64,000 bases of DNA. It comes from Scedosporium boydii. Taxonomy: Eukaryota > Ascomycota > Sordariomycetes > Microascales > Microascaceae. Position numbers and translations under genes: made by a program. The notes beneath the pieces are model-generated. The model saw only the letters and a program-made list of their open reading frames with translations, was not told where the DNA came from and made no database searches. Of this stretch, positions 51,819 through 63,092 are shown one piece after another (position 1 is the first letter of the stretch; every line of letters starts with the position of its first letter). The stretch covers positions 124,001 to 188,000 of the forward strand of contig NJFT01000018.1 in NCBI GenBank assembly GCA_002221725.1, read 5' to 3'.

Positions 51819-53077
51819 TCACAAGGTGTAAACCAGCTTCTCAGCACTCACCTTCCCCTTTGCCGACTCCTTCAGGCCCGCAAGTACGCCCTCCAGCCCA
51901 CTCCCACCCTTATTAACAACAACCTTAATAGGCTTCACCTTCCCCTCCCTCAAAAGCCCCTCGCTAATCTCCCACCACTTCTTCGCAAACTCATGATCCT
52001 CCTTCGACGCGGGGAACTTCGCGCCCAACCACACGTCCTCCCCAAAGATGGTATAAGCAAGCGACCCGCTCGTCTTCACATGGGGGTTAATCCCCTTGAC
52101 GACCTCATCTACGCCGGACAAGATGGCGGCGTACTGCGCGCCCTCCCTGTTCAATGCCAGCGCACACACCTTGGCGCTGTCCTCGAGCGAGTGGCAGTCC
52201 CACGCGAAGCGAAGGTCGTTGCCAGCAGCGGCGCGGATCTCCTCGGCGATCGCCGGCGAGTGGTAGTCGAAGACGTGGTCGGCGCCGAGGGACTGGAGGT
52301 ATTCGTGGTTCTTGGGCGAGCCTGTCGTGATCACTGTGTAGCCTGAGGCCTTGGCGAATTGGATGGCGTAGATGCCCGTAGCTGTTGAGCCGCCGTAGAT
52401 GAGGATGGGGGTTTTGTCTGTGATGGGGGACGTGGGCAGTTGTAGACCGAGTTTCTGATATAGCCCTTGGCCCTGGATTTCGGTGTCAGGGAGATTGCTC
52501 TGTTTTGATCACGACCGTGGGGTAAACTGGAAAGAATGGTAAGGGCACTTACAACCGTGCTTACGGAGATACCTAGAGTGGCCGCCTGCTCGTCGGTAAT
52601 GTTGCTGGGGACTTTAATCTGGACGGGTGCCTTGGCTGTAATGTACGTAGCGTACGCGCCGTCCTCTTTTCTGAATTTGTTACTAGCCAGCAACGTTAGC
52701 TTCGCTTTTCATGACTCGAAGAACAGCTGGGCCGGAAATAAAACAAGAAGGAAATCCAGGGAAGGAGAAAAAGAAGAAAAACGAGGAGAAAACACTCACC
52801 AGCCATTGGCAAGCCCGCAAACCTTGTCACCTTTCTTAAACTTGGTCACAGCAGGACCGACCTCCTCAACCACACCAGCGTAGTCACACCCAACATGAGT
52901 ACCTTCACAGTCGATGCTATCCGCGAAATTGACATGCTTCCAGTCGGTAGGGTTGATAGCCACGGCTGTTGGCTTGACAATTATGTAGTCGTCACCTGGG
53001 AGGGTGGGGTAAGGGACGTCGAGGATCTGGGCATCGCCGGCTTTGACGACCACGATAGCTTTGTTCTGAGGAGCCAT
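51819..53077 (-). CDS. MDR-superfamily zinc-type dehydrogenase (enoyl reductase / quinone oxidoreductase-like, ToxD group)
   Basis: Three exons (52800-53077, 52553-52682, 51819-52472) give 353 residues. Introns of 117 and 80 nt have CTAAC and CTGAC branch sites. The N-terminal GroES-like fold is visible in VKPTAVAINPTDWKHV and GTHVGCDYAGVVEEVG, with KKGDKVCGLANG after it. The Rossmann nucleotide-binding motif is YGGSTATGIYAIQFAKASG, which suits NADPH. The catalytic-zinc Cys/His set of true alcohol dehydrogenases is absent, as in fungal trans-enoyl reductases and quinone oxidoreductases. Such proteins often assist polyketide synthases, but no synthase lies in this window, so the substrate is unknown. 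The upstream in-frame Met (19 codons earlier) is less likely than MAPQNKAIVV, the usual start. Confidence 0.9.
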
Positions 53078-54705
53078 TGTGATTATTTCTGCTGGAAAGG
53101 TGTGAGTTGAGAGCTTATTCGAGATCAATTGAAGCAAGGAAACGCGTGAAAGGCACTGGAAGTTGGCGTGAGAGAGTTTGCGGAGTGATGGGGAGTGATG
53201 GGGAGTGATGGGATCGAGTCGGTTTGCCGTGAACGAGGTTGGGGGAAGGTCGTCCGATTATAAGGTTCTTGGAGGTATAATAGAGACATTGGAAACGGAT
53301 CATCGATGAGCTCTCAACCTTGATTTCTCAGCGAAGCGGCTTCTGTAACGGACGTCGGACATCGTATTTATTGGTAATCCAGGCTCGACTTTGACTATGT
53401 GCCGAGCCAAACTCGAACCAGCTAAACCCTCCGAAGTTGGGACGACGTCATCGTGGATGCATCAATGCTATAGTGTGTTCCTAGTTGTCCACCTCTTAGT
53501 TTACTGGAACTCCTAGTCTCATTGGTGATTTATAAGAGGAACACACTGAAGGAGCGTACTAATGCCAATGCCACCCGAGGTCAACCACCCGTTGTTTCAA
53601 ATTGTTCGGGAAAGAGTGGAGAGCTTAGCTCTCATGGTCAAGTCCTCAACTCGATCTTCTCTTGCTGTGTCCGAGAGGCGCAGCAGACGGATCAAGGTCA
53701 ATCTTACAGTTGTATGTAACCTTGGAACTGCTGATAAATCAAACCTAAGTAAATCGGCTGAATTCTGTACCTGACGTTCGATATTTCACAGTATTAGAAC
53801 CACCTGAAATATATATCGCAAGGCTTGAGTCAACTGTTCTTGGGATGGCAAGAGACCTTACGCGATCTTGATCTTGAGCGTCAACTGATATATAAGTCAT
53901 TCGAAGCGGGGCTTTGGTAGACGACTCTGCCTCCGAAGATATCGCCAGCTGGTTTGCACCGAACTCGATATAATTACGTCGTAGTCGCTTTGATCCTTTT
54001 TGTTATGACCGCGTTGAAGTAATATAAGCTGATTTGACAGAAGTATTGTTGCTGGTATCTATACAAAGGGAAAAGAGGGAAAGGATAGGCGGAGCAAATT
54101 GAGGAACAAATTGTGGAAGAACAGAACAAAACAAGTCTATAACAAATCATCGTTATCCATCCCTACTTAAAAAAAACCCAAGCGACTTGGTCGATAGTCA
54201 ACAATAGAAGAAAGAGAGAAAGTAAGATAAAAAGAAAGAGAGCGCGAGACAGCGAGTAAGGAACACCAATCCCGAGGAACCACCCAGTACCAAGAGTTTC
54301 CCATCATCAACATCCCAGTCTAGGACATCCTTAAACTCCAAATTGTCATGTTAGGTAGCCCCAATATACGACATCATTATAAATCCCGAAGAACCAGTAT
54401 TACCTATTGTGGGCAATAGCAATAATAACGGCCATTAACAGAAGAAGAAAAAAAGAAGTATGATCGGGCATTAGAAGCCAAAAAAAAAAAAAAAAAAAAG
54501 AGAAGGAAAGAAAAGGTCAAGCCGACGAATCGCTTGCGCTTGCGTGCCACATCCCAACATCGATGAATAAAAAGAAAAGAAAAAGAAGAAGAGAAAAAAG
54601 AGAAGAGAAGAGGAGGAGGAGGAGGAAGAAGAAGAAGAAGAAGAAGAAGAAGAAGAAGAAGAAGAAGAAGAATGAGTGAGAATAGAAAATGATTTCAAGG
54701 GTTGA
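53078..54705. other. intergenic region: MDR gene promoter and CRZ1 3' region
   Basis: About 1.6 kb between two minus-strand genes. A 7-8 bp tandem (GGAGTGATG-like, about 53186-53211) lies in the MDR upstream region. The right end is purine-rich, with a run of about 20 A at 54480-54499 and the GAA/GGA microsatellite listed separately. No gene was recognised. Confidence 0.5.
54611..54672. repeat. GGA/GAA trinucleotide microsatellite
   Basis: About five AGG-type units followed by about 15 GAA units. It starts about 33 bases after the CRZ1 stop codon and so lies in the CRZ1 3' UTR, where the transcript would read (UUC)n. Confidence 0.9.
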
Positions 54706-56945
54706 TTACCGAGCGCCTTGACTATAGTCGCTGGCATATCCCATCTCATGATAGCCCTGGGCGGGAATACTGCCCTCACCGCCAACAAAACCTCCACTGT
54801 GGCTGCTGATGTAGCCAGTGTCCTCGCCGTCATCGTACTCACTAGCATCGAATGACGATCGTCCTCCCATGTCTTCCTCGACATTGGAGCTGTTGCCCAT
54901 ATCCCCGGGCGCCCAGCTTACTTGCGCCAGGGCGGGGTACTGCGCTAAGATGGCAGCCGGGAGCTCGTAGGCGGCGTTGGGATCCATAGGGTAACCGCCC
55001 ATCGGGTCCGTCATCATCTGGTTCTGCGCGGCCATGTTCTGAGCCATGTTCTGCTGCATGCGCTGCTCTTGCCACTGGCGCTGCCGCTCGAGTGTCTCCT
55101 CGTCGAGGAGTGCTTTGATGCAGATGCGACCAGCCTCGGACCTGAAGTGACGCCCAAGAGCGTCGGCCCGCGCAAATCTGCGGCCACAACCCCACTGGCT
55201 GCCCGATTTCAAGTCACCTTTGCAGACGAACTTCTTCTCACCCGAGTGGAGGCTCTCGTGTCGTTTGCGGTCATGCTGGCGGGCAAAGGCCTTGCCACAC
55301 ACAGTGCATACGAACGGGCGTTCGTCGGTATGAGTCCTCAAGTGAGATCGAAGGTTGTAAGCTCGAGTGAATCGCTTGGGACACAGCGTGCACTGGAAGG
55401 TGGCCGGGTGCTTCTGTACCCTCTTGGGACCACCGCTATCCTGAGCGCTCTGGTACTCGGGATCAGCAAGCCTCAGCGCCATAACATTGTTTGGCACGGC
55501 GGAGGTAGACTGGCGTCTCCTGCCAGCTGCTGTGGTCTGTCGGTCAAGAGGCGAAAGGGAGCGCGAAGTATCCGACCTCGAGTCAGGCATGAGATTGGGA
55601 GAGAGTGTGCCCGGACTGAGCGAGTTGCGGTTCACTATGCCACCAGCGGCGCTGTACGGGTCTGTAACAGCTCGCTTTCGCGCACGCCCTGCAAGGAGAT
55701 AATCACTGTCAGTAAAGGAAAGGATACACGGGGGTGAGATTGCCTGATCGGAGGAGCGAGAGCGGCGGGAACATGGGACATACCTCTCGTATCAGGGGGC
55801 GTTAGCGAATCGGCATCCATTGTGGTCCTCGGAGGATCGAACCCAGCACGCGAGGAAGCAGGCGGCGCGAGGTCAATGTTAATGGCGGGCGGCGCGAGCT
55901 GGGGAAGGTCACTAGGGTGTTGGAAAGACGGGAAGGCCTCGCCGCCACCGTGGAGACTGGGCATGGCGGGAGTGTGAAAGCCCTGGGGAGGCGCTAAGCC
56001 AAAGCTCCCCGACGGATGACCCAGCTCGGGTCCTTGAGAGGGGAGGATGCGCGGCGAGATGGCCGGGCTGTGGGACGGGCTGCGTCCTTGGAGGTTAGGG
56101 CTGTGTTGGGGGTCGGAAAGGGAGAAGGCGCCGATCTGGAGCACTTCTTGGTAGAGGCCGGCATCCTGCGGTCGCTGCATGGGGGAGTGCCCGCCATCGA
56201 CAGGGTCGAATGTGTCGTGGCTTACAAGGCTAGGAGAGGGGGCGACGCTAGAGACGTCCGAATACTCAGAAGGGGATCGCCTATGGGTCTGAAACTGAGG
56301 CTGGCTGGTCCACTCGTTCAATTGATTTGGTAGCAGCGCGGCTTCGGGACCTAGAGAAGCGTTCCTGGAGTGGTTTGAGGGAGGCGAGGAGAAGTGCTGG
56401 TGATGGCTGAAGGAGGGAGAACCCTGTGGCTCGGGCTTGAGGAGATGAGGAGGGGTCGGAGAGTGGTTGATCTGTGGAGAGCTCATATTGTTGATGTCGG
56501 AGGGGTTCAAAGTCGACGGCTCAAAGAGAGGTTGGTCGAACTGGTCGGCTTGTTGGTTCGATGCCGGGAAGAGCGAAAAGTCGGCCGCTTCGCTGAAGTT
56601 TGAAGGGGCCAGGTAGGGCGATCCTTGTGCCTGGCCGGTGAAGGCCAAATTTCCGTCGGTGGTGGGAGGGGCAAAGGTCTGGGTAGGGTCGAAGGAGGTT
56701 TGCTGATGGCCTGGAGTGAGGAAGCCGGAGTTGGTAGTGTAAGAATAGTCGGCAGATGAAGTCGCTTGGTGCTGGAGCTGAAGCTGCGGCTGCGGAGGAA
56801 AGTTGGACTGATCCAAGTCGAGGCCGAGTCCAATGGGTGCGTCGTTAATCGGAGGGTAGACGGTCGGAGCTAGCGACGGCGATTGATTTATAGGAAGCTG
56901 ATGGCCGGCCGATGGAGACCGGCCGCGCTGGCCTTGTTGATCCAT
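54706..56945 (-). CDS. CRZ1: calcineurin-responsive C2H2 zinc-finger transcription factor
   Basis: Two exons, 55784-56945 and 54706-55688, give 714 residues; the 95-nt intron has GTATGT, TACTGAC and GCAG. Crz1/CrzA enters the nucleus when calcineurin removes phosphate after a calcium signal and activates ion-stress and cell-wall genes. The first 350 residues are Gln/Ser/Pro-rich, with many SP sites typical of the regulatory region. PAINID at 353-358 fits the calcineurin docking motif PxIxIT. After [13 protein letters not shown] come two classical C2H2 fingers (C487-C490-H503-H507 and C515-C518-H531-H535). A third, atypical finger follows, with C543, C555, H568 and C577, as in other fungal Crz1 proteins. 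The C-terminus is acidic. Start and length fit the family. Confidence 0.95.
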
Positions 56946-57499
56946 GGCTTTGGGAAAGTTGCGTGTTTCTGTTCTTAGAAGTCGAGGCGTACTGGCACTC
57001 TGCCTTCCGATGCGTGGGAGATGGGCGCACGAAGGTTTGAAGCGTGGCTATGTTTTTGGATTCTGGGGGTGGAAGGTGAGAAGGAGGGGGGGCTGTGCAA
57101 GATACTTGTATGTGTTGCAACAAACCCACCACGGGCGGTAATATTCAGGCACTTTGGCCCTACAAGTTAAGGTAATAATAAATCGATGGGCAGACCTAGA
57201 GGTAGATCTACCTTGACTCCAGAGCCCAGTGTCTGGTACAACTGCACAAGCAGCCAGCAAGCGGTTGACTGCCACACAACGCCGAGGCGACTGAACCTTT
57301 TTCTCGGTCTGGAACTTTTTTCTCTCTCTCTCTTTTTGAGGCGCGCGATAACCACGCGACGCTAAGAGTAAGAGTAATCAAATTCGCGGGGCCACGCAAA
57401 GACTAAAGGGATATTTCCTTCGGTTCGAGGGTTTGCGAAATGCGATGATGGTATTGATGCTCGAATTAGACTCGACGTGGTCACCAAAGACGCGACATC

Positions 57500-57509
57500 G
57501 TACGAAGTA
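57500..57509. repeat. dispersed element GTACGAAGTA
   Basis: Ten-base match in the CRZ1 upstream region. Confidence 0.5.
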
Positions 57510-57898
57510 GTGGTCAAAGAGGGGAGCAAGAGAGCGAGAGGAGTGGGAGATTGAGAGAAGCTGGGGCGGAAATAGCTGAGATGTTGGGGTGAGGATTGGA
57601 TGGTGTGAAAGGGTGCGAAAGGGGATTCTGACTGTTGGAGAGGAAGCACTTCAAACAATTCAGCCAGCGCAGAACAGAACCTACAAAGTCCTACCCATTC
57701 TCACTTCATGGAGCGTTAATCCCCTTTGGCTTTGGGCGGGAGCTTGGGATTGGACAGGACACAGCACGCTCGCACTTTCGGACGGATCAAGTCCCTTTTC
57801 CATCATCTCACACAGAAAGAAGACATTAATGACTGAAAGTCCCGGTACCGGTACTGGTACTTGGAAGCCACCAAGACATCAATCGGTCAATTCAAACC

Positions 57899-57957
57899 TA
57901 CTTCGTACACTAGTGACAAACAACCCTCACCGTTCAATTGTACCCAGTACGAAGTAC
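57899..57957. repeat. pair of dispersed elements in opposite orientation
   Basis: TACTTCGTAC at 57899-57908 and the exact 11-mer GTACGAAGTAC at 57947-57957, 38 bases apart and inverted relative to each other. A GGTACCGGTACTGGTAC run lies just upstream near 57844-57860. Confidence 0.6.
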
Positions 57958-58070
57958 AAATACAACTTCTGAGAGGATTCTGAGGGTCTCGACCAATCCA
58001 AAGTCTTGCTGGATCGCCGGTGGGCTGTGCAGCCCGATCGCTGGCCTTATCAGGGTAGAGGGGTAATAAT

Positions 58071-58081
58071 GTACTTCGTAC
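58071..58081. repeat. dispersed element GTACTTCGTAC
   Basis: Exact 11-mer followed directly by a half copy (CTTCGTAC). Confidence 0.65.
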
Positions 58082-59317
58082 CTTCGTACAACGGGCCTGG
58101 TGTTCCTGTTAATAGAATCCTTCTATTAATTCTTCTCCACCTGGTGCTCTCGACCCTAGCTAATGAGGGTCTCGCAATGTCGCCTAGCAGAAGACCAGAC
58201 TTGGGCGCAAGAGAGGCGAACATGCATGACGAAGTGCTCTCAAATTCATTCATGTTTTTTGGGAAGATGTGGTCCAAAAATAAACATCCACGGCCGGCAT
58301 CACGACAACCGACATGAAGATACGATGGGATGTCGCTTGCTTGCCATGCAGAGAGGGATCAGGATGCGTTTCTGGATCCTTGAGGATAGTTCGGACGCGG
58401 GTTTTAGCCCTTGAGGTTCGAGAGATGCCGAGCTAGACTGATCCTAACAAAGGACTAGACCACTCCGAGGCTCCGACTCCTCTCTGCAACATTGGACTTC
58501 GAGGGAGACTGTTTGTCCCATACCTGTGTGTTGCTTGCCCATCCATGCACTGTTACGTAACCCTGTTTTCTCGGAAACCATCCAGTGACAATGGCGAGTG
58601 TGATCGATCTGATCCGTGGTATTCATGTGTAGCCTGAACCGTTAAGCGCCGGGACCATTTCGCTAACTCTTTCGTGGCACGCACATGATTTGGAAGTGCC
58701 TGCCTAGGCTAGATTAGCCATGCTTTCCCAAGTGGAAAAAGGGATGACGGGATGAAATCTGATACCGAGAAGGGGTGTTGCCCAGGATCGGGTCCGGCAC
58801 AGTCCTCGCTTGGAACATCCCTCCTCTCCCTCGACCGCTCAACCGATCGGTAATAATTGCTTCGTGGTGGGAAAGGTTGGACAATTAATATATTGTGCCA
58901 GAATATGCAGCTACGATGTCTGAACACATTTATGGTACTCCTAGCCGCTTTAGCTACTACCAATGCTGAGACAATCATCCTTGGGCCCTAATTTTGATCT
59001 CATCGCATCATGTTGCCGCATGAAGAGGGATCATCTTCCTAGACAAAGGAAAGTATGTGTACCCGAGATCCAATTCCTCGTTAAAATTTCAAATACCAAT
59101 CGCGGATTATACCTGAAAATACAAAGATGGAGGACGGGAGCTTAATTTCTATTGAGGTGCTGTGTGCTAGGCTAGGCGTTGAAAGCCGTCGACCGAGTTA
59201 GAGTTCCCCTTCACACTTGCAAGATCCATGGATTAGAGTCCCTTGCAGAGAGCCTTCAGTATTGCCCCAAGCACGGGACCCTGTGAGGAACCTCTCTAAC
59301 GACCCCCGAATCATCAT

Positions 59318-59327
59318 GTACTTCGTA
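59318..59327. repeat. dispersed element GTACTTCGTA
   Basis: Ten-base match in the gene-poor region. Confidence 0.5.
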
Positions 59328-59929
59328 AAGTGCGCTGCTCGATTATGACTTCTGATCCTCCTGAAATTTAACCACTTGATGAATCTTGCACCCCTCCTAA
59401 CCTGCTATCTTATCCATTGATGATTCCTGACCACCCTCCTTCCTGTGGCACTTCGCGCTTGGGATCCCCACTCATCGATGATTGCCTGGGAGTCCTTTCT
59501 ACAGCTACCGGGAAAAGGCACTGGACAACTTCTAGACTGGGACAAGACTATTCTAGAGATGGCGAGCTAGCCGCCGTCAACAAAGATTATGATCTTTATT
59601 AGGGTAATCGCCTTGCCAGTCCCAAAGCTGATGGACTCCTGCATGTCAAACTATCTTTAGACTTTGAAAAAAGGTTGGAGATGCGATGCTCTCAAGTCTC
59701 AACATGGAGTCGATTGGCTAGCATGCGTGCTGGAACTGGGGTCACGGGCATCTTGAAGAAGTTAATCGCGGGTATCTGGAGCTGGCTGGTAAATTCCCCT
59801 ATCCCTTTGAGAGAAAATAGGTTGAACTAAATCACACTTTATCTCGCGAGGTCTTTCCTCGCATTTTGAAAAAAGTAAGAAAATGGGAAGAAAAGAAGGG
59901 AAAAAAAAAAAATGAGGACAAAAATATTG

Positions 59930-60032
59930 TGAACCCAGAGCGATTTGAACGCTCAACCTTCTGGAAACTCCGCAGGAGATGACACTCCAACTGGTGCTGG
60001 AATCAGACGCGCTACCGTTGCGCCATGGGTCC
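59930..60032 (-). tRNA. tRNA-Trp(CCA) with a 31-nt intron
   Basis: On the minus strand: acceptor GGACCCA/TGGGTTC with discriminator A, D-arm GCGC-AACGGTA-GCGC, anticodon loop TTCCAG with CCA at 34-36, variable AGGTT and T-arm GAGCG-TTCAAAT-CGCTC. The intron, 59966-59996, sits at the canonical position after base 37 and contains TTGG, which can pair with the anticodon. After removal the anticodon stem is TCTGA/CCAGA, leaving an A31-C39 mismatch. A TTTTT run follows at 59920-59924 as a Pol III terminator. Confidence 0.9.
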
Positions 60033-60208
60033 GTTTCTGGTTGAAAGCAGAGGCCAAGAGTGCACCTTAGTAATGAAAATGGACACTGAAGCGTTGCCAC
60101 AATAAACACTAACATTTGATGAATGGAACATTGAACTTTGGACTAACGAGTCGCTCTCATCCAGCGGCAGCAAAGCCGGTGCCTTGGTCCAGACCTTTCC
60201 TTCGTAAT

Positions 60209-60538
60209 TCACTTACTCCTTGCAAAGTAAACAATTCTCCCATGAAGGCTTACATATTGATGCATCAATGATGCATCTGCAGTATTTCGGTATTCCCTGT
60301 CCTCAGTGTATAAAGCCGCGAATATCGAGGCTGTGCATCCCGGCAACTGTTCCAAGTCGAACCATTGGTACAAGGCACGGGTCACCAAGTTAATCTCGGC
60401 ACCAGCCCTATCGTCCGCTATGCCTGAATAGGCTACCCAACTGGGTCGACTGAGAGCCTCATGAATCACATAATCGTGTCCCAAGTGAACAACAAAGATC
60501 TTTCCAAATTCCGGTAGAACACAAGCGGCACAGCCACC
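60209..60538 (-). other. protein-like open frame of 109 codons without a supported gene model
   Basis: The frame is open from just after a TAA (60539-60541) to the stop at 60209 and reads like real protein: balanced composition, with segments such as FVVHLGHDYVIHEALSRPSW and LVTRALYQWFDLEQLPGCTA. There is no in-frame ATG at the left end of this reading. A possible donor (GTAAGC) follows MHQY, but no downstream exon joined convincingly. I do not recognise the family. It could be an internal exon of a missed gene or a relic. Confidence 0.3.
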
Positions 60539-61865
60539 TTACTACGCGGGAACACAGATGGAAAAGTCGGCCAAGAATCCCAACCACGTCATGTTGTTTG
60601 TCTCGAACGTTTCCGTGGAGCTTTGTACCTGTTGTAGTTGTATGCGTACACTATTAAACCACAAGCAAGTACGTACTTCGTGCTTCGTGCAAGTACCGGA
60701 GTACCTGAGGATGCCATCATTCATGATTCTGCGCTTTCTAAATTTAGACTCTCTGTTGGACTTGCATGTTTCATCTTGCCTTCACAGCCTCCTTCACCTT
60801 ACGACGAACCCTATTATACCCCACCAGTCCACGACCACGTAGCACCCGGGAGCGGCCCCTTAACAGGGCTGGATTGGAATTTGGGGAATCCACAAAAGTA
60901 CACTAGGAAGAAGAAGCAGACAATGACGAAGCATCATCGAAGTATTCGTACTTCGGAGGTAAGCCACGCCACCGAGCAAAGCCACATCTTCCCCAGATGC
61001 AGCTGTCATCCCCGATGCCACTTCGGGTATTTCACCCGCCGGCGTCTACTGAACTTTAGCACGAAGGAGGCGAATAAGCTCTGCTGTGCTGCTTATCAGC
61101 TTCCTTACAAACCAAGTCTATTCATAGGCGTCAGGAACGATTCTTTCCTCTGGGTGGTCATGATAGAAGATCGTATTCCACGACTGCACCACCCTCGCTA
61201 AATAAAGTGTCGGATCTTCTGTTGCCGAGCGCTTCGCGGCTCTCGGATTCTCTCGTATGCAATGAGTCAGTGACAGTGATTCTTTTGCTAAATCGTGCGA
61301 TTTTTATATCGAATGTAGTTTAGTATTCGGTAAATACTGGCTCCGATGACGACGGACGACACCGCCTCAGTCGCCATCTCGCGCCGTTCGTTCTATTTTC
61401 TATTGTACATGTCCATGTTGAACGGATCGTCTAAACTTTTGAAAAATATCTATGGAGTGGAATAGAGAGACCAACCTCGTAAGAGGGGAGAGTGAGTGTA
61501 TGTGAGACAAGATGAAAATGCGACAAGTCCGAGAAAAACAAACACCACGCCATGCACCGTCCATCCATCCCGACAGATCTATGAACCTCTGATCTAATTT
61601 TTCAGACCCTTTTTCTGTATCTCTATTTTCTCGGGGCAAAACGAAAAGCAAATGGTATAATGACTTCGTTATAACGCCGATGTGAGCAATTGAAGAGGAA
61701 AAATGAAGAAATAATGCCGCTCTGGTTCTCGATCATCGAGACGGGCGGGCCCAACTGGGCAATGAGTTTTGATGGGGAGAGAAGGGAAAAAAAGAAAGAA
61801 AATCCGCCAAAAAACTTTTTCTTTAAATCGAATTGGCGGCTTGTGTTGAATTCGCTCTTCGCAGA

Positions 61866-63092
61866 TTAGTGGGCTGCGGCGCCCTTTTCTCCCTTGTGGG
61901 GTGTGTGGAGATCCTCGATGACTTCAGACCTCTCGAATCCCTTAACCCTTAGCACGGCGTTCGGGATTGTGGGATTTGGGTCGTTTTCGTCGGGCTCGAA
62001 TGGGTTCGGGTCGGTCTGCTGATCAAGGTTGGCGAGAGTATGGTTCACGCCACGATGTCCGGCCTCTATAAACAAGCAGAATTATGAATTAGTATTCATT
62101 CCTCACGCTGGGGCGCAAACAGAGAACCAAGAGCAGGAAGGTTAAGTTATCTTACCGTCAGCACGGATGTATCGTGTCAACCAAAGCATCGTTCGCCTGT
62201 CTTCGGGAATGTTCCAGTAGTCGACAGCAATGTCAGGAATGGGAAACTTGGGATCAGACCAGCCCTCGATCTGGCCGTTGGCAATCTCGCGCTCCAGTCT
62301 CGAATAAGTGTGGATGGCCTCCTCTTCGACGTAACCAACGAAACGATGGAAGAAGCTGGGCGAGATCCAACGGGCGACGAAGCAAATGTTGAAGAAGACG
62401 CCCTGGGCACCGATAAAGATCAGCCTCAGCAACCAACCGGGCTCGGCCAGGTTCATCCATGTGAGGAGATGCATTCTTTCGTTGGTGGCTTCCTCAAGAA
62501 GTGTCTTGATCCAGCCTTGGTCACGGGCTCCTCGTCGAAGGGAGCGTAGATGTCGGTGGACGGCTGCAACCATTCCGGGGACAGCTGCTATACTTTCGAG
62601 GAAAAGAATACGCGTGTTCTGCTCGCGGTAAATCCCGAATTAGCTCTTGGACTGATAATAGTGAAACATTTCCTGATCATGGGTGAATGTACGTACGTAT
62701 TGCGCCGTCGTTAGCGGCTTCTTGTCCGTCACACCCGTGGAAAAGTCAACCAATTTCCTCGCTCCCCTCACGAGCCTCCATGCCAGGGAATCTGCAAGGG
62801 TCTCTGGCTCTCGGTGTCCCACCTCGACTCCGAGAAGTTCGTTGTCCGTATAAACTGGACCAGGGAAAATGGGCTTCGTGTGACGAGTGGACGCTAGATC
62901 TTTCTTGGGGACCTTGTCCTTGATAATGGCGAACAGGGCCATATTCCTCGTCTGGCTGGGGAAATCATGGTGGGCTCCGAGAAGCGGTCGGCTGGCGAGA
63001 AGGAGGGGAGCCGGGCTCATGGAAATGGTCTTGGCGATTTGGCCGATTTGCCTTGCAGAGCAGAGGCGAGCATTAGCTCTTGTGGCCAACAT
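61866..63092 (-). CDS. AOX1: mitochondrial alternative oxidase
   Basis: Three exons (62697-63092, 62156-62618, 61866-62065) give 352 residues, a normal length. Introns of 78 and 90 nt have GCTAAT and TACTAAT branch sites. The enzyme sits on the matrix face of the inner membrane, oxidises ubiquinol and reduces oxygen to water without proton pumping, which gives cyanide-resistant respiration. The N-terminus ([21 protein letters not shown]) is a basic presequence. The di-iron ligands lie in [10 protein letters not shown] (E140), NERMH (E179, H182), EEEAIHTY (230-237) and [11 protein letters not shown] (E287, H290), the last restored across the second splice junction. The first intron could end three bases earlier (GCGAG); the CAG acceptor keeps the family spacing. 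No regulatory site was assigned. Confidence 0.96.

Larger units (their letters stand above)
56946..61865. other. gene-poor region between CRZ1 and AOX
   Basis: About 4.9 kb. The left part up to about 57,700 is the CRZ1 leader and promoter. It holds five exact 9-mer copies of the dispersed TACGAAGTA/TACTTCGTA element, an intron-containing tRNA-Trp and one protein-like open frame at 60209-60538. The rest has no supported gene; the right end is the AOX 3' UTR. Confidence 0.5.

Noticed and set aside
51819..53077. MDR gene as part of a secondary-metabolite cluster
   Set aside because: No polyketide synthase, peptide synthetase, P450 or transporter is present in the flanking DNA of the window.
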